Shown: one piece after another, positions 22,580 to 35,141 of the stretch
Layout of the letters: every line of letters begins with the position of its first letter
Numbering within the stretch: position 1 is the first letter of the stretch
Assembly (NCBI GenBank): GCA_037893245.1
Contig: JBAIAA010000899.1
Span: 372,001 to 436,000 of the forward strand
DNA length: 64,000 nt
Direction of reading: 5' to 3'
From: Crossaster papposus
Lineage: Eukaryota > Echinodermata > Asteroidea > Velatida > Solasteridae
Notes under the pieces: generated by a model
Databases searched by the model: none
The model's input: the letters and a program-made list of their open reading frames with translations, nothing else
What the model was told of the DNA's origin: nothing
Made by a program: the position numbers and the translations under genes

Positions 22580-24610
22580 ATTAGTAGGGATATGCCGATT
22601 GTAGACCAAATCTCAAAAAACTCAATTTGATCTGATAACAAAAAAACTCACATTTATTATTATGTAAAGGGAAAGAAGTGTGCAGTAGAAATAAATACCT
22701 GATTTCGGAACAATACCTCGAGTTAAATATGTAAAGGGAAAGAAGTGTGCAGTAGAAATAAACACCTGATGTCGGAACAAGCCCTCGAGTTAAATATGTA
22801 AAGGGAAAGAAGTGTGCAGTAGAAATAAACACCTGATGTGGGAACAAGCCCTCGAGTTAAATATGTAAAGGGAAAGAAGTGTGCAGTAGAAATAAACACC
22901 TGATGTGGGAACAGGCCCTCGAGTTAAATATGTAGTAGTAGGGTTATGCCGATTGTAGACCAAATCTTAAAAAACTCAATTTGATCTGATAACAAAAAAA
23001 CCTCACATGTATTATTATGTAAAGGGAAATAAGTGTGCAGTAGAAATAAACACCTGATGTGGGAACAAGCCCTCGAGTTAAATATGTAAAGGGAAAGAAG
23101 TGTGCAGTAGAAATAAACACCTGATGTGTGAACAAGCCCTCGAGTTAAATATGTAGTAGTAGGGATATGCCGATTGTAGACCAAATCTTAAAAAACTCAA
23201 TTTGATCTGATAACAAAAAAACTCACATTTATTATTATGTAAAGGGAAAGAAGTGTGCAGTAGAAATAAACACCTGATGTGGGAACAAGCCCTCGAGTTA
23301 AATATGTAAAGGGAAAGAAGTGTGCCGTAGAAATAAACACCTGATGTGGGAACAAGCCCTCGAGTTAAATATGTAGTAGTAGGGATATGCCGATTGTAGA
23401 CCAAATCTTAAAAAAACTCAATTTGATCTGATAACAAAAAAACTCACATTTATTATTATGTAAAGGGAAAGAAGTGTGCAGTAGAAATAAACACATGATG
23501 TGGGAACAAGCCCTCGAGTTAAATATGTAAAGGGAAAGAAGTGTGCAGTAGAAATAAACACCTGATGTGGGAACAAGCCCTCGAGTTAAATATGTAGTAG
23601 TAGGGATATGCCGATTGTAGACCAAATCTTAAAAAACTCAATTTGATCTGATAACAACAAAAACTCACATTTATTATTGTGTAAAGGGAAAGAAGTGTGC
23701 AGTATAAATAAACACCTGATGTGGGAACAAGCCCTCGAGTTAAATATGTAAAGGGAAAGAAGTGTGCAGTAGAAATAAACACCTGATGTGGGAACAAGCC
23801 CTCGAGTTAAATATGTAGTAGTAGGGATATGCCGATTGTAGACCAAATCTTAAAAAACTCAATTTGATCGGATAACAACAAAACTCACATTTATTATTAT
23901 GTAAAGGGAAAGAAGTGTGCAGTAGAAATAAACACCTGATGTCGGAACAAGCCCTCGAGTTAAATATGTAAAGGGAAAGAAGTGTGCAGTAGAAATAAAC
24001 ACCTGATGTCGGAACAAGCCCTCAAGTTAAATATGTAAAGGGAAAGAAGTGTGCAGTAGAAATAAACACCTGATGTGGGAACAAGCCCTCGAGTTAAATA
24101 TGTATTAGTAGGGATATGCCGATTGTAGACCAAATCTCAAAAAACTCAATTTGATCTGATAACAAAAAAACTCACATTTATTATTATGTAAAGGGAAAGA
24201 AGTGTGCAGTAGAAATAAACACCTGATGTGGGAACAGGCCCTCGAGTTAAATATGTAAAGGGAAAGAAGTGTGCAGTAGAAATAAACACCTGATGTGGGA
24301 ACAAGCCCTCGAGTTAAATATGTAGTAGTAGGGATATGCCGATTGTAGACCAAATCTCAAAAAACTCAATTTGATCTGATAACAAAAAAACTCACATTTA
24401 TTATTATGTAAAGGGAAAGAAGTGTGCAGTAGAAATAAACACCTGATTTCGGAACAAGCCCTCGAGTTAAATATGTAAAGGGAAAGAAGTGTGCAGTAGA
24501 AATAAACACCTGATGTCGGAACAAGCCCTCGAGTTAAATATGTAAAGGGAAAGAAGTGTGCAGTAGAAATAAACACCTGATGTGGGAACAAGCCCTCGAG
24601 TTAAATATGT
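22580..24610 (+). repeat. Higher-order repeat III, copy 3 (partial)
   Basis: It follows copy 1 with only one 442-bp module (23375-23816). It then loses one A unit, with a run of three at 24410-24610 where copies 1 and 2 have four. After the GGTTATGCC B unit at 24611 it passes into HOR IV. Confidence 0.87.
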
Positions 24611-24831
24611 AGTAGTAGGGTTATGCCGATTGTAGACCAAATCTTAAAAAACTCAATTTGATCTGATAACAAAAAAACCTCACATGTATTATTATGTAAA
24701 GGGAAATAAGTGTGCAGTAGAAATAAACACCTGATGTGGGAACAAGCCCTCGAGTTAAATATGTAAAGGGAAAGAAGTGTGCAGTAGAAATAAACACCTG
24801 ATGTGTGAACAAGCCCTCGAGTTAAATATGT

Positions 24832-25559
24832 AGTAGTAGGGATATGCCGATTGTAGACCAAATCTTAAAAAAACTCAATTTGATCTGATAACAAAAAAAC
24901 TAACATTTATTATTATGTAAAGGGAAAGAAGTGTGCAGTAGAAATAAACACCTGATGTGGGAACAAGCCCTCGAGTTAAATATGTAAAGGGAAAGAAGTG
25001 TGCAGTAGAAATAAACACCTGATGTGGGAACAAGCCCTCGAGTTAAATATGTAGTAGTAGGGATATGCCGATTGTAGACCAAATCTTAAAAAACTCAATT
25101 TGATCTGATAACAAAAAAACTCACATTTATTATTATGTAAAGGGAAAGAAGTGTGCAGTAGAAATAAACACCTGATGTGGGAACAAGCCCTCGAGTTAAA
25201 TATGTAAAGGGAAAGAAGTGTGCAGTAGAAATAAACACCTGATGTGTGAACAAGCCCTCGAGTTAAATATGTAGTAGTAGGGATATGCCGATTGTAGACC
25301 AAATCTTAAAAAACTCAATTTGATCTGATAACAAAAAAACTCACATTTATTATTATGTAAAGGGAAAGAAGTGTGCAGTAGAAATAAACACCTGATGTGG
25401 GAACAAGCCCTCGAGTTAAATATGTAAAGGGAAATAAGTGTGCAGTAGAAATAAACACCTGATGTGGGAACAAGCCCTCGAGTTAAATATGTAAAGGGAA
25501 AGAAGTGTGCAGTAGAAATAAACACCTGATGTGTGAACAAGCCCTCGAGTTAAATATGT
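24832..25559 (+). repeat. 728-bp module 1 of HOR IV
   Basis: B(CTAACATTT, 87 bp)-A2-B-A2-B-A3. The last three A units carry, in order, consensus, AAATAAG and GTGTGAAC variants. Confidence 0.87.
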
Positions 25560-26287
25560 AGTAGTAGGGATATGCCGATTGTAGACCAAATCTTAAAAAA
25601 ACTCAATTTGATCTGATAACAAAAAAACTAACATTTATTATTATGTAAAGGGAAAGAAGTGTGCAGTAGAAATAAACACCTGATGTGGGAACAAGCCCTC
25701 GAGTTAAATATGTAAAGGGAAAGAAGTGTGCAGTAGAAATAAACACCTGATGTGGGAACAAGCCCTCGAGTTAAATATGTAGTAGTAGGGATATGCCGAT
25801 TGTAGACCAAATCTTAAAAAACTCAATTTGATCTGATAACAAAAAAACTCACATTTATTATTATGTAAAGGGAAAGAAGTGTGCAGTAGAAAAAAACACC
25901 TGATGTGGGAACAAGCCCTCGAGTTAAATATGTAAAGGGAAAGAAGTGTGCAGTAGAAATAAACACCTGATGTGTGAACAAGCCCTCGAGTTAAATATGT
26001 AGTAGTAGGGATATGCCGATTGTAGACCAAATCTTAAAAAACTCAATTTGATCTGATAACAAAAAAACTCACATTTATTATTATGTAAAGGGAAAGAAGT
26101 GTGCAGTAGAAATAAACACCTGATGTGGGAACAAGCCCTCGAGTTAAATATGTAAAGGGAAATAAGTGTGCAGTAGAAATAAACACCTGATGTGGGAACA
26201 AGCCCTCGAGTTAAATATGTAAAGGGAAAGAAGTGTGCAGTAGAAATAAACACCTGATGTGTGAACAAGCCCTCGAGTTAAATATGT
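25560..26287 (+). repeat. 728-bp module 2 of HOR IV
   Basis: A tandem copy of 24832-25559 that retains the CTAACATTT B unit. One A unit at 25867 has acquired GAAAAAAACACC. Confidence 0.87.
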
Positions 26288-27014
26288 AGTAGTAGGGATA
26301 TGCCGATTGTAGACCAAATCTTAAAAAACTCAATTTGATCTGATAACAAAAAAACTCACATTTATTATTATGTAAAGGGAAAGAAGTGTGCAGTAGAAAT
26401 AAACACCTGATGTGGGAACAAGCCCTCGAGTTAAATATGTAAAGGGAAAGAAGTGTGCAGTAGAAATAAACACCTGATGTGGGAACAAGCCCTCGAGTTA
26501 AATATGTAGTAGTAGGGATATGCCGATTGTAGACCAAATCTTAAAAAACTCAATTTGATCTGATAACAAAAAAACTCACATTTATTATTATGTAAAGGGA
26601 AAGAAGTGTGCAGTAGAAATAAACACATGATGTTGGAACAAGCCCTCGAGTTAAATATGTAAAGGGAAAGAAGTGTGCAGTAGAAATAAACACCTGATGT
26701 GGGAACAAGCCCTGGAGTTAAATATGTAGTAGTAGGGATATGCCGATTGTAGACCAAATCTTAAAAAACTCAATTTGATCTGATAACAAAAAAACTCACA
26801 TTTATTATTATGTAAAGGGAAAGAAGTGTGCAGTAGAAATAAACACCTGATGTGGGAACAAGCCCTCGAGTTAAATATGTAAAGGGAAATAAGTGTGCAG
26901 TAGAAATAAACACCTGATGTGGGAACAAGCCCTCGAGTTAAATATGTAAAGGGAAAGAAGTGTGCAGTAGAAATAAACACCTGATGTGTGAACAAGCCCT
27001 CGAGTTAAATATGT
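26288..27014 (+). repeat. 727-bp module 3 of HOR IV (hybrid)
   Basis: It has the same B-A2-B-A2-B-A3 order, but its first B lacks the extra A and the CTAACATTT variant. Its second A pair carries ACATGATG and CTGGAG, like the following 27321-27454. It looks like a hybrid of the 728-bp module and the next composite, as expected from unequal exchange. Confidence 0.8.
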
Positions 27015-28603
27015 AGTAGTAGGGATATGCCGATTGTAGACCAAATCTTAAAAAACTCAATTTGATCTGATAACAAAAAAACTCACATTTATTATTATGT
27101 AAAGGGAAAGAAGTGTGCAGTAGAAATAAACACCTGATGTGGGAACAAGCCCTCGAGTTAAATATGTAAAGGGAAAGAAGTGTGCAGTAGAAATAAACAC
27201 CTGATGTGGGAACAAGCCCTCGAGTTAAATATGTAGTAGTAGGGATATGCCGATTGTAGACCAAATCTTAAAAAACTCAATTTGATCTGATAACAAAAAA
27301 ACTCACATTTATTATTATGTAAAGGGAAAGAAGTGTGCAGTAGAAATAAACACATGATGTGGGAACAAGCCCTCGAGTTAAATATGTAAAGGGAAAGAAG
27401 TGTGCAGTAGAAATAAACACCTGATGTGGGAACAAGCCCTGGAGTTAAATATGTAGTAGTAGGGATATGCCGATTGTAGACCAAATCTTAAAAAACTCAA
27501 TTTGATCTGATAACAACAAAAACTCACATTTATTATTATGTAAAGGGAAAGAAGTGTGCAGTAGAAATAAACACCTGATGTGGGAACAAGCCCTCGAGTT
27601 AAATATGTAAAGGGAAAGAAGTGTGCAGTAGAAATAAACACCTGATGTGGGAACAAGCCCTCGAGTTAAATATGTAGTAGTAGGGATATGCCGATTGTAG
27701 ACCAAATCTTAAAAAACTCAATTTGATCGGATAACAACAAAACTCACATTTATTATTATGTAAAGGGAAAGAAGTGTGCAGTAGAAATAAACACCTGATG
27801 TCGGAACAAGCCCTCGAGTTAAATATGTAAAGGGAAAGAAGTGTGCAGTAGAAATAAACACCTGATGTCGGAACAAGCCCTCAAGTTAAATATGTAAAGG
27901 GAAAGAAGTGTGCAGTAGAAATAAACACCTGATGTGGGAACAAGCCCTCGAGTTAAATATGTATTAGTAGGGATATGCCGATTGTAGACCAAATCTCAAA
28001 AAACTCAATTTGATCTGATAACAAAAAACCTCACATTTATTATTATGTAAAGGGAAAGAAGTGTGCAGTAGAAATAAACACCTGATGTCGGAACAAGCCC
28101 TCGAGTTAAATATGTAAAGGGAAAGAAGTGTGCAGTAGAAATAAATACCTGATGTCGGAACAAGCCCTCAAGTTAAATATGTAAAGGGAAAGAAGTGTGC
28201 AGTAGAAATAAACACCTGATGTGGGAACAGGCCCTCGAGTTAAATATGTAAAGGGAAAGAAGTGTGCAGTAGAAATAAACACCTGATGTGGGAACAAGCC
28301 CTCGAGTTAAATATGTAGTAGTAGGGATATGCCGATTGTAGACCAAATTTAAAAAAACTCAATTTGATCTGATAACAAAAAAACTCACATTTATTATTAT
28401 GTAAAGGGAAAGAAGTGTGCAGTAGAAATAAACACCTGATTTCGGAACAAGCCCTCGAGTTAAATATGTAAAGGGAAAGAAGTGTGCAGTAGAAATAAAC
28501 ACCTGATGTCGGAACAAGCCCTCGAGTTAAATATGTAAAGGGAAAGAAGTGTGCAGTAGAAATAAACACCTGATGTGGGAACAAGCCCTCGAGTTAAATA
28601 TGT

Positions 28604-31141
28604 AGTAGTAGGGTTATGCCGATTGTAGACCAAATCTTAAAAAACTCAATTTGATCTGATAACAAAAAAACCTCACATGTATTATTATGTAAAGGGAAAT
28701 AAGTGTGCAGTAGAAATAAACACCTGATGTGGGAACAAGCCCTCGAGTTAAATATGTAAAGGGAAAGAAGTGTGCAGTAGAAATAAACACCTGATGTGTG
28801 AACAAGCCCTCGAGTTAAATATGTAGTAGTAGGGATATGCCGATTGTAGACCAAATCTTAAAAAAACTCAATTTGATCTGATAACAAAAAAACTAACATT
28901 TATTATTATGTAAAGGGAAAGAAGTGTGCAGTAGAAATAAACACCTGATGTGGGAACAAGCCCTCGAGTTAAATATGTAAAGGGAAAGAAGTGTGCAGTA
29001 GAAATAAACACCTGATGTGGGAACAAGCCCTCGAGTTAAATATGTAGTAGTAGGGATATGCCGATTGTAGACCAAATCTTAAAAAACTCAATTTGATCTG
29101 ATAAAAAAAAACCTCATATTTATTATTATGTAAAGGGAAAGAAGTGTGCAGTAGAAATAAACACCTGATGTGGGAACAAGCCCTCGAGTTAAATATGTAA
29201 AGGGAAAGAAGTGTGCAGTAGAAATAAACACCTGATGTGTGAACAAGCCCTCGAGTTAAATATGTAGTAGTAGGGATATGCCGATTGTAGACCAAATCTT
29301 AAAAAACTCAATTTGATCTGATAACAAAAAAACTCACATTTATTATTATGTAAAGGGAAAGAAGTGTGCAGTAGAAATAAACACCTGATGTGGGAACAAG
29401 CCCTCGAGTTAAATATGTAAAGGGAAATAAGTGTGCAGTAGAAATAAACACCTGATGTGGGAACAAGCCCTCGAGTTAAATATGTAAAGGGAAAGAAGTG
29501 TGCAGTAGAAATAAACACCTGATGTGTGAACAAGCCCTCGAGTTAAATATGTAGTAGTAGGGATATGCCGATTGTAGACCAAATCTTAAAAAACTCAATT
29601 TGATCTGATAACAAAAAAACTCACATGTATTATTATGTAAAGGGAAAGAAGTGTGCAGTAGAAATAAACACCTGATGTGGGAACAAGCCCTCGAGTTAAA
29701 TATGTAAAGGGAAAGAAGTGTGCAGTAGAAATAAACACCTGATGTGGGAACAAGCCCTCGAGTTAAATATGTAGTAGTAGGGATATGCCGATTGTAGACC
29801 AAATCTTAAAAAACTCAATTTGATCTGATAACAAAAAAACTCACATTTATTATTATGTAAAGGGAAAGAAGTGTGCAGTAGAAATAAACACATGATGTGG
29901 GAACAAGCCCTCGAGTTAAATATGTAAAGGGAAAGAAGTGTGCAGTAGAAATAAACACCTGATGTGGGAACAAGCCCTGGAGTTAAATATGTAGTAGTAG
30001 GGATATGCCGATTGTAGACCAAATCTTAAAAAACTCAATTTGATCTGATAACAACAAAAACTCACATTTATTATTATGTAAAGGGAAAGAAGTGTGCAGT
30101 AGAAATAAACACCTGATGTGGGAACAAGCCCTCGAGTTAAATATGTAAAGGGAAAGAAGTGTGCAGTAGAAATAAACACCTGATGTGGGAACAAGCCCTC
30201 GAGTTAAATATGTAGTAGTAGGGATATGCCGATTGTAGACCAAATCTTAAAAAACTCAATTTGATCGGATAACAACAAAACTCACATTTATTATTATGTA
30301 AAGGGAAAGAAGTGTGCAGTAGAAATAAACACCTGATGTCGGAACAAGCCCTCGAGTTAAATATGTAAAGGGAAAGAAGTGTGCAGTAGAAATAAACACC
30401 TGATGTCGGAACAAGCCCTCAAGTTAAATATGTAAAGGGAAAGAAGTGTGCAGTAGAAATAAACACCTGATGTGGGAACAAGCCCTCGAGTTAAATATGT
30501 ATTAGTAGGGATATGCCGATTGTAGACCAAATCTCAAAAAACTCAATTTGATCTGATAACAAAAAAACTCACATTTATTATTATGTAAAGGGAAAGAAGT
30601 GTGCAGTAGAAATAAACACCTGATGTCGGAACAAGCCCTCGAGTTAAATATGTAAAGGGAAAGAAGTGTGCAGTAGAAATAAATACCTGATGTCGGAACA
30701 AGCCCTCAAGTTAAATATGTAAAGGGAAAGAAGTGTGCAGTAGAAATAAACACCTGATGTGGGAACAGGCCCTCGAGTTAAATATGTAAAGGGAAAGAAG
30801 TGTGCAGTAGAAATAAACACCTGATGTGGGAACAAGCCCTCGAGTTAAATATGTAGTAGTAGGGATATGCCGATTGTAGACCAAATTTAAAAAAACTCAA
30901 TTTGATCTGATAACAAAAAAACTCACATTTATTATTATGTAAAGGGAAAGAAGTGTGCAGTAGAAATAAACACCTGATTTCGGAACAAGCCCTCGAGTTA
31001 AATATGTAAAGGGAAAGAAGTGTGCAGTAGAAATAAACACCTGATGTCGGAACAAGCCCTCGAGTTAAATATGTAAAGGGAAAGAAGTGTGCAGTAGAAA
31101 TAAACACCTGATGTGGGAACAAGCCCTCGAGTTAAATATGT
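28604..31141 (+). repeat. Higher-order repeat IV, copy 2 (2,538 bp)
   Basis: The segment 28604-29265 parallels 24611-25272. From about 29466 the match is to 26928 onward (shift 2,538) until the next HOR. Private changes are ATAAAAAAAAACC with CATATTT in the B at 29046. Shared rare markers are CAAATTTAAAAAAACTC in the B units at 28317 and 30855. Confidence 0.87.
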
Positions 31142-31582
31142 AGTAGTAAGGATATGCCGATTGTAGACCAAATCTTAAAAAACTCAATTTGATCTGATAA
31201 CAAAAAAACTCACATTTATTATTATGTAAAGGGAAAGAAGTGTGCAGTAGAAATAAACACCTGATGTGGGAACAAGCCCTCGAGTTAAATATGTAAAGGG
31301 AAAGAAGTGTGCAGTAGAAATAAACACCTGATGTGGGAACAAGCCCTCGAGTTAAATATGTAGTAGTAGGGATATGCCGATTGTATACCAAATCTTAAAA
31401 AACTCAATTTGATCTGATAACAAAAAAAACTCACATTTATTATTATGTAAAGGGAAAGAAGTGTGCAGTAGAAATAAACACCTGATGTGGGAACAAGCCC
31501 TCGAGTTAAATATGTAAAGGGAAAGAAGTGTGCAGTAGAAATAAACACCTGATGTGGGAACAAGCCCTCGAGTTAAATATGT
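31142..31582 (+). repeat. Lead-in to HOR V (441 bp)
   Basis: B(AGTAGTAAGG)-A2-B(GTATACC)-A2. It matches 32513-32953 with the same 1,371-bp shift that relates the next modules, so it is the tail of an earlier HOR V copy. Confidence 0.82.
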
Positions 31583-32953
31583 AGTAGTAGGGATATGCCG
31601 ATTGTAGACCAAATCTTAAAAAACTCAATTTGATCTGATAACAAAAAAACTCACATTTATTATTATGTAAAGGGAAAGAAGTGTGCAGTAGAAATAAACA
31701 CCTGATGTCGGAACAAGCCCTCGAGTTAAATATGTAAAGGGAAAGAAGTGTGCAGTAGAAATAAATACCTGATGTCGGAACAAGCCCTCAAGTTAAATAT
31801 GTAAAGGGAAAGAAGTGTGCAGTAGAAATAAACACCTGATGTGGGAACAGGCCCTCGAGTTAAATATGTAAAGGGAAAGAAGTGTGCAGTAGAAATAAAC
31901 ACCTGATGTGGGAACAAGCCCTCGAGTTAAATATGTAGTAGTAGGGGTATGCCGATTGTAGACCAAATCTCAAAAAACTCAATTTGATCTGATAACAAAA
32001 AAACTCACATTTATTATTATGTAAAGGGAAAGAAGTGTGCAGTAGAAATAAACACCTGATTTCGGAACAAGCCCTCGAGTTAAATATGTAAAGGGAAAGA
32101 AGTGTGCAGTAGAAATAAACACCTGATGTCGGAACAAGCCCTCGAGTTAAATATGTAAAGGGAAAGAAGTGTGCAGTAGAAATAAACACCTGATGTGGGA
32201 ACAAGCCCTCGAGTTAAATATGTAAAGGGAAAGAAGTGTGCAGTAGAAATAAACACCTGATGTTGGAACAAGCCCTCGAGTTAAATATGTAGTAGTAGGG
32301 ATATGCCGATTGTAGACCAAATCTTAAAAAACTCAATTTGATCTGATAACAAAAAAAACCTCACATGTATTATTATGTAAAGGGAAAGAAGTGTGCAGTA
32401 GAAATAAACACCTGATGTGGGAACAAGCCCTCGAGTTAAATATGTAAAGGGAAAGAAGTGTGCAGTAGAAATAAACATCTGATGTGGGAACAAGCCCTCG
32501 AGTTAAATATGTAGTAGTAGGGATATGCCAATTGTAGACCAAATCTTAAAAAACTCAATTTGATCTGATAACAAAAAAACTCACATTTATTATTATGTAA
32601 AGGGAAAGAAGTGTGCAGTAGAAATAAACACCTGATGTGGGAACAAGCCCTCGAGTTAAATATGTAAAGGGAAAGAAGTGTGCAGTAGAAATAAACACCT
32701 GATGTGGGAACAAGCCCTCGAGTTAAATATGTAGTAGTAGGGATATGCCGATTGTATACCAAATCTTAAAAAACTCAATTTGATCTGATAAAAAAAAAAA
32801 CTCACATTTATTATTATGTAAAGGGAAAGAAGTGTGCAGTAGAAATAAACACCTGATGTGGGAACAAGCCCTCGAGTTAAATATGTAAAGGGAAAGAAGT
32901 GTGCAGTAGAAATAAACACCTGATGTGGGAACAAGCCCTCGAGTTAAATATGT
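31583..32953 (+). repeat. HOR V module 1 (1,371 bp)
   Basis: It starts with B-A4, including AATACCTG/CTCAAG and ACAGGCC units, then the ATCTCAAAA anchor B at 31937, A4, an 88-bp ACCTCACATGT B with an ACATCTG A, and the GTATACC B. This order defines HOR V. The B at 32513 has CCAATTG for CCGATTG. Confidence 0.86.
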
Positions 32954-35141
32954 AGTAGTAGGGATATGCCGATTGTAGACCAAATCTTAAAAAACTCAAT
33001 TTGATCTGATAACAAAAAAACTCACATTTATTATTATGTAAAGGGAAAGAAGTGTGCAGTAGAAATAAACACCTGATGTCGGAACAAGCCCTCGAGTTAA
33101 ATATGTAAAGGGAAAGAAGTGTGCAGTAGAAATAAATACCTGATGTCGGAACAAGCCCTCAAGTTAAATATGTAAAGGGAAAGAAGTGTGCAGTAGAAAT
33201 AAACACCTGATGTGGGAACAGGCCCTCGAGTTAAATATGTAAAGGGAAAGAAGTGTGCAGTAGAAATAAACACCTGATGTGGGAACAAGCCCTCGAGTTA
33301 AATATGTAGTAGTAGGGATATGCCGATTGTAGACCAAATCTCAAAAAACTCAATTTGATCTGATAACAAAAAAACTCACATTTATTATTATGTAAAGGGA
33401 AAGAAGTGTGCAGTAGAAATAAACACCTGATTTCGGAACAAGCCCTCGAGTTAAATATGTAAAGGGAAAGAAGTGTGCAGTAGAAATAAACACCTGATGT
33501 CGGAACAAGCCCTCGAGTTAAATATGTAAAGGGAAAGAAGTGTGCAGTAGAAATAAACACCTGATGTGGGAACAAGCCCTCGAGTTAAATATGTAAAGGG
33601 AAAGAAGTGTGCAGTAGAAATAAACACCTGATGTTGGAACAAGCCCTCGAGTTAAATATGTAGTAGTAGGGATATGCCGATTGTAGACCAAATCTTAAAA
33701 AACTCAATTTGATCTGATAACAAAAAAAAACTCACATGTATTATTATGTAAAGGGAAAGAAGTGTGCAGTAGAAATAAACACCTGATGTGGGAACAAGCC
33801 CTCGAGTTAAATATGTAAAGGGAAAGAAGTGTGCAGTAGAAATAAACATCTGATGTGGGAACAAGCCCTCGAGTTAAATATGTAGTAGTAGGGATATGCC
33901 GATTGTAGACCAAATCTTAAAAAACTCAATTTGATCTGATAACAAAAAAACTCACATTTATTATTATGTAAAGGGAAAGAAGTGTGCAGTAGAAATAAAC
34001 ACCTGATGTGGGAACAAGCCCTCGAGTTAAATATGTAAAGGGAAAGAAGTATGCAGTAGAAATAAACACCTGATGTGGGAACAAGCCCTCGAGTTAAATA
34101 TGGAGTAGTAGGGATATGCCGATTGTAGACCAAATCTTAAAAAACTCAATTTGATCTGATAACAAAAAAACTCACATTTATTATTATGTAAAGGGAAAGA
34201 AGTGTGCAGTAGAAAAAAACACCTGATGTGGGAACAAGCCCTCGAGTTAAATATGTAAAGGGAAAGAAGTGTGCAGTAGAAATAAACACCTGATGTGGGA
34301 ACAAGCCCTCGAGTTAAATATGTAGTAGTAGGGATATGCCGATTGTAGACCAAATCTTAAACAATTCAATTTGATCTGATAAAAAAAAAAACTCACATTT
34401 ATTATTATGTAAAGGGAAAGAAGTGTGCAGTAGAAATAAACACCTGATGTGGGAACAAGCCCTCGAGTTAAATATGTAAAGGGAAAGAAGTGTGCAGTAG
34501 AAATAAACACCTGATGTGGGAACAAGCCCTCGAGTTAAATATGTAGTAGTAGGGATATGCCGATTGTAGACCAAATCTTAAAAAACTCAATTTGATCTGA
34601 TAACAAAAAAAACCCTCACATGTATTATTATGTAAAGGGAAAGAAGTGTGCAGTAGAAATAAACACCTGATGTGGGAACAAGCCCTCGAGTTAAATATGT
34701 AAAGGGAAAGAAGTGTGCAGTAGAAATAAACATCTGATGTGGGAACAAGCCCTCGAGTTAAATATGTAGTAGTAGGGATATGCCGATTGTAGACCAAATC
34801 TTAAAAAACTCAATTTGATCTGATAACAAAAAAACTCACATTTATTATTATGTAAAGGGAAAGAAGTGTGCAGTAGAAATAAACACCTGATGTGGGAACA
34901 AGCCCTCGAGTTAAATATGTAGTAGTAGGGATATGCCGATTGTATACCAAATCTTAAAAAACTCAATTTGATCTGATAAAAAAAAAACCTCACATTTATT
35001 ATTATGTAAAGGGAAAGAAGTGTGCAGTAGAAATAAACACCTGATGTGGGAACAAGCCCTCGAGTTAAATATGTAAAGGGAAAAAAGTGTGCAGTAGAAA
35101 TAAACACCTGATGTGGGAACAAGCCCTCGAGTTAAATATGT
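32954..35141 (+). repeat. HOR V module 2 (2,188 bp)
   Basis: Its first 1.1 kb matches module 1 with a 1,371-bp shift. It then adds B-A2 composites with GTATGCAG, GAAAAAAACACC and TTAAACAATTC variants, and ends with a B-A1-B(GTATACC) stretch near 34765-35141. The A before the B at 34104 ends in ATATGG. Confidence 0.85.

Larger units (their letters stand above)
24611..28603 (+). repeat. Higher-order repeat IV, copy 1 (3,993 bp)
   Basis: B(GGTTATGCC)-A2, then 727/728-bp modules at 24832, 25560 and 26288, then B-A2 composites at 27015, 27235, 27455 (AACAAC) and 27676 (TCGG, three A), then B-A4 at 27963 and B-A3 at 28317. Copy 2 starts at 28604 and has only one 727/728-bp module. The 1,455-bp length difference equals 728+727. 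Confidence 0.87.
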
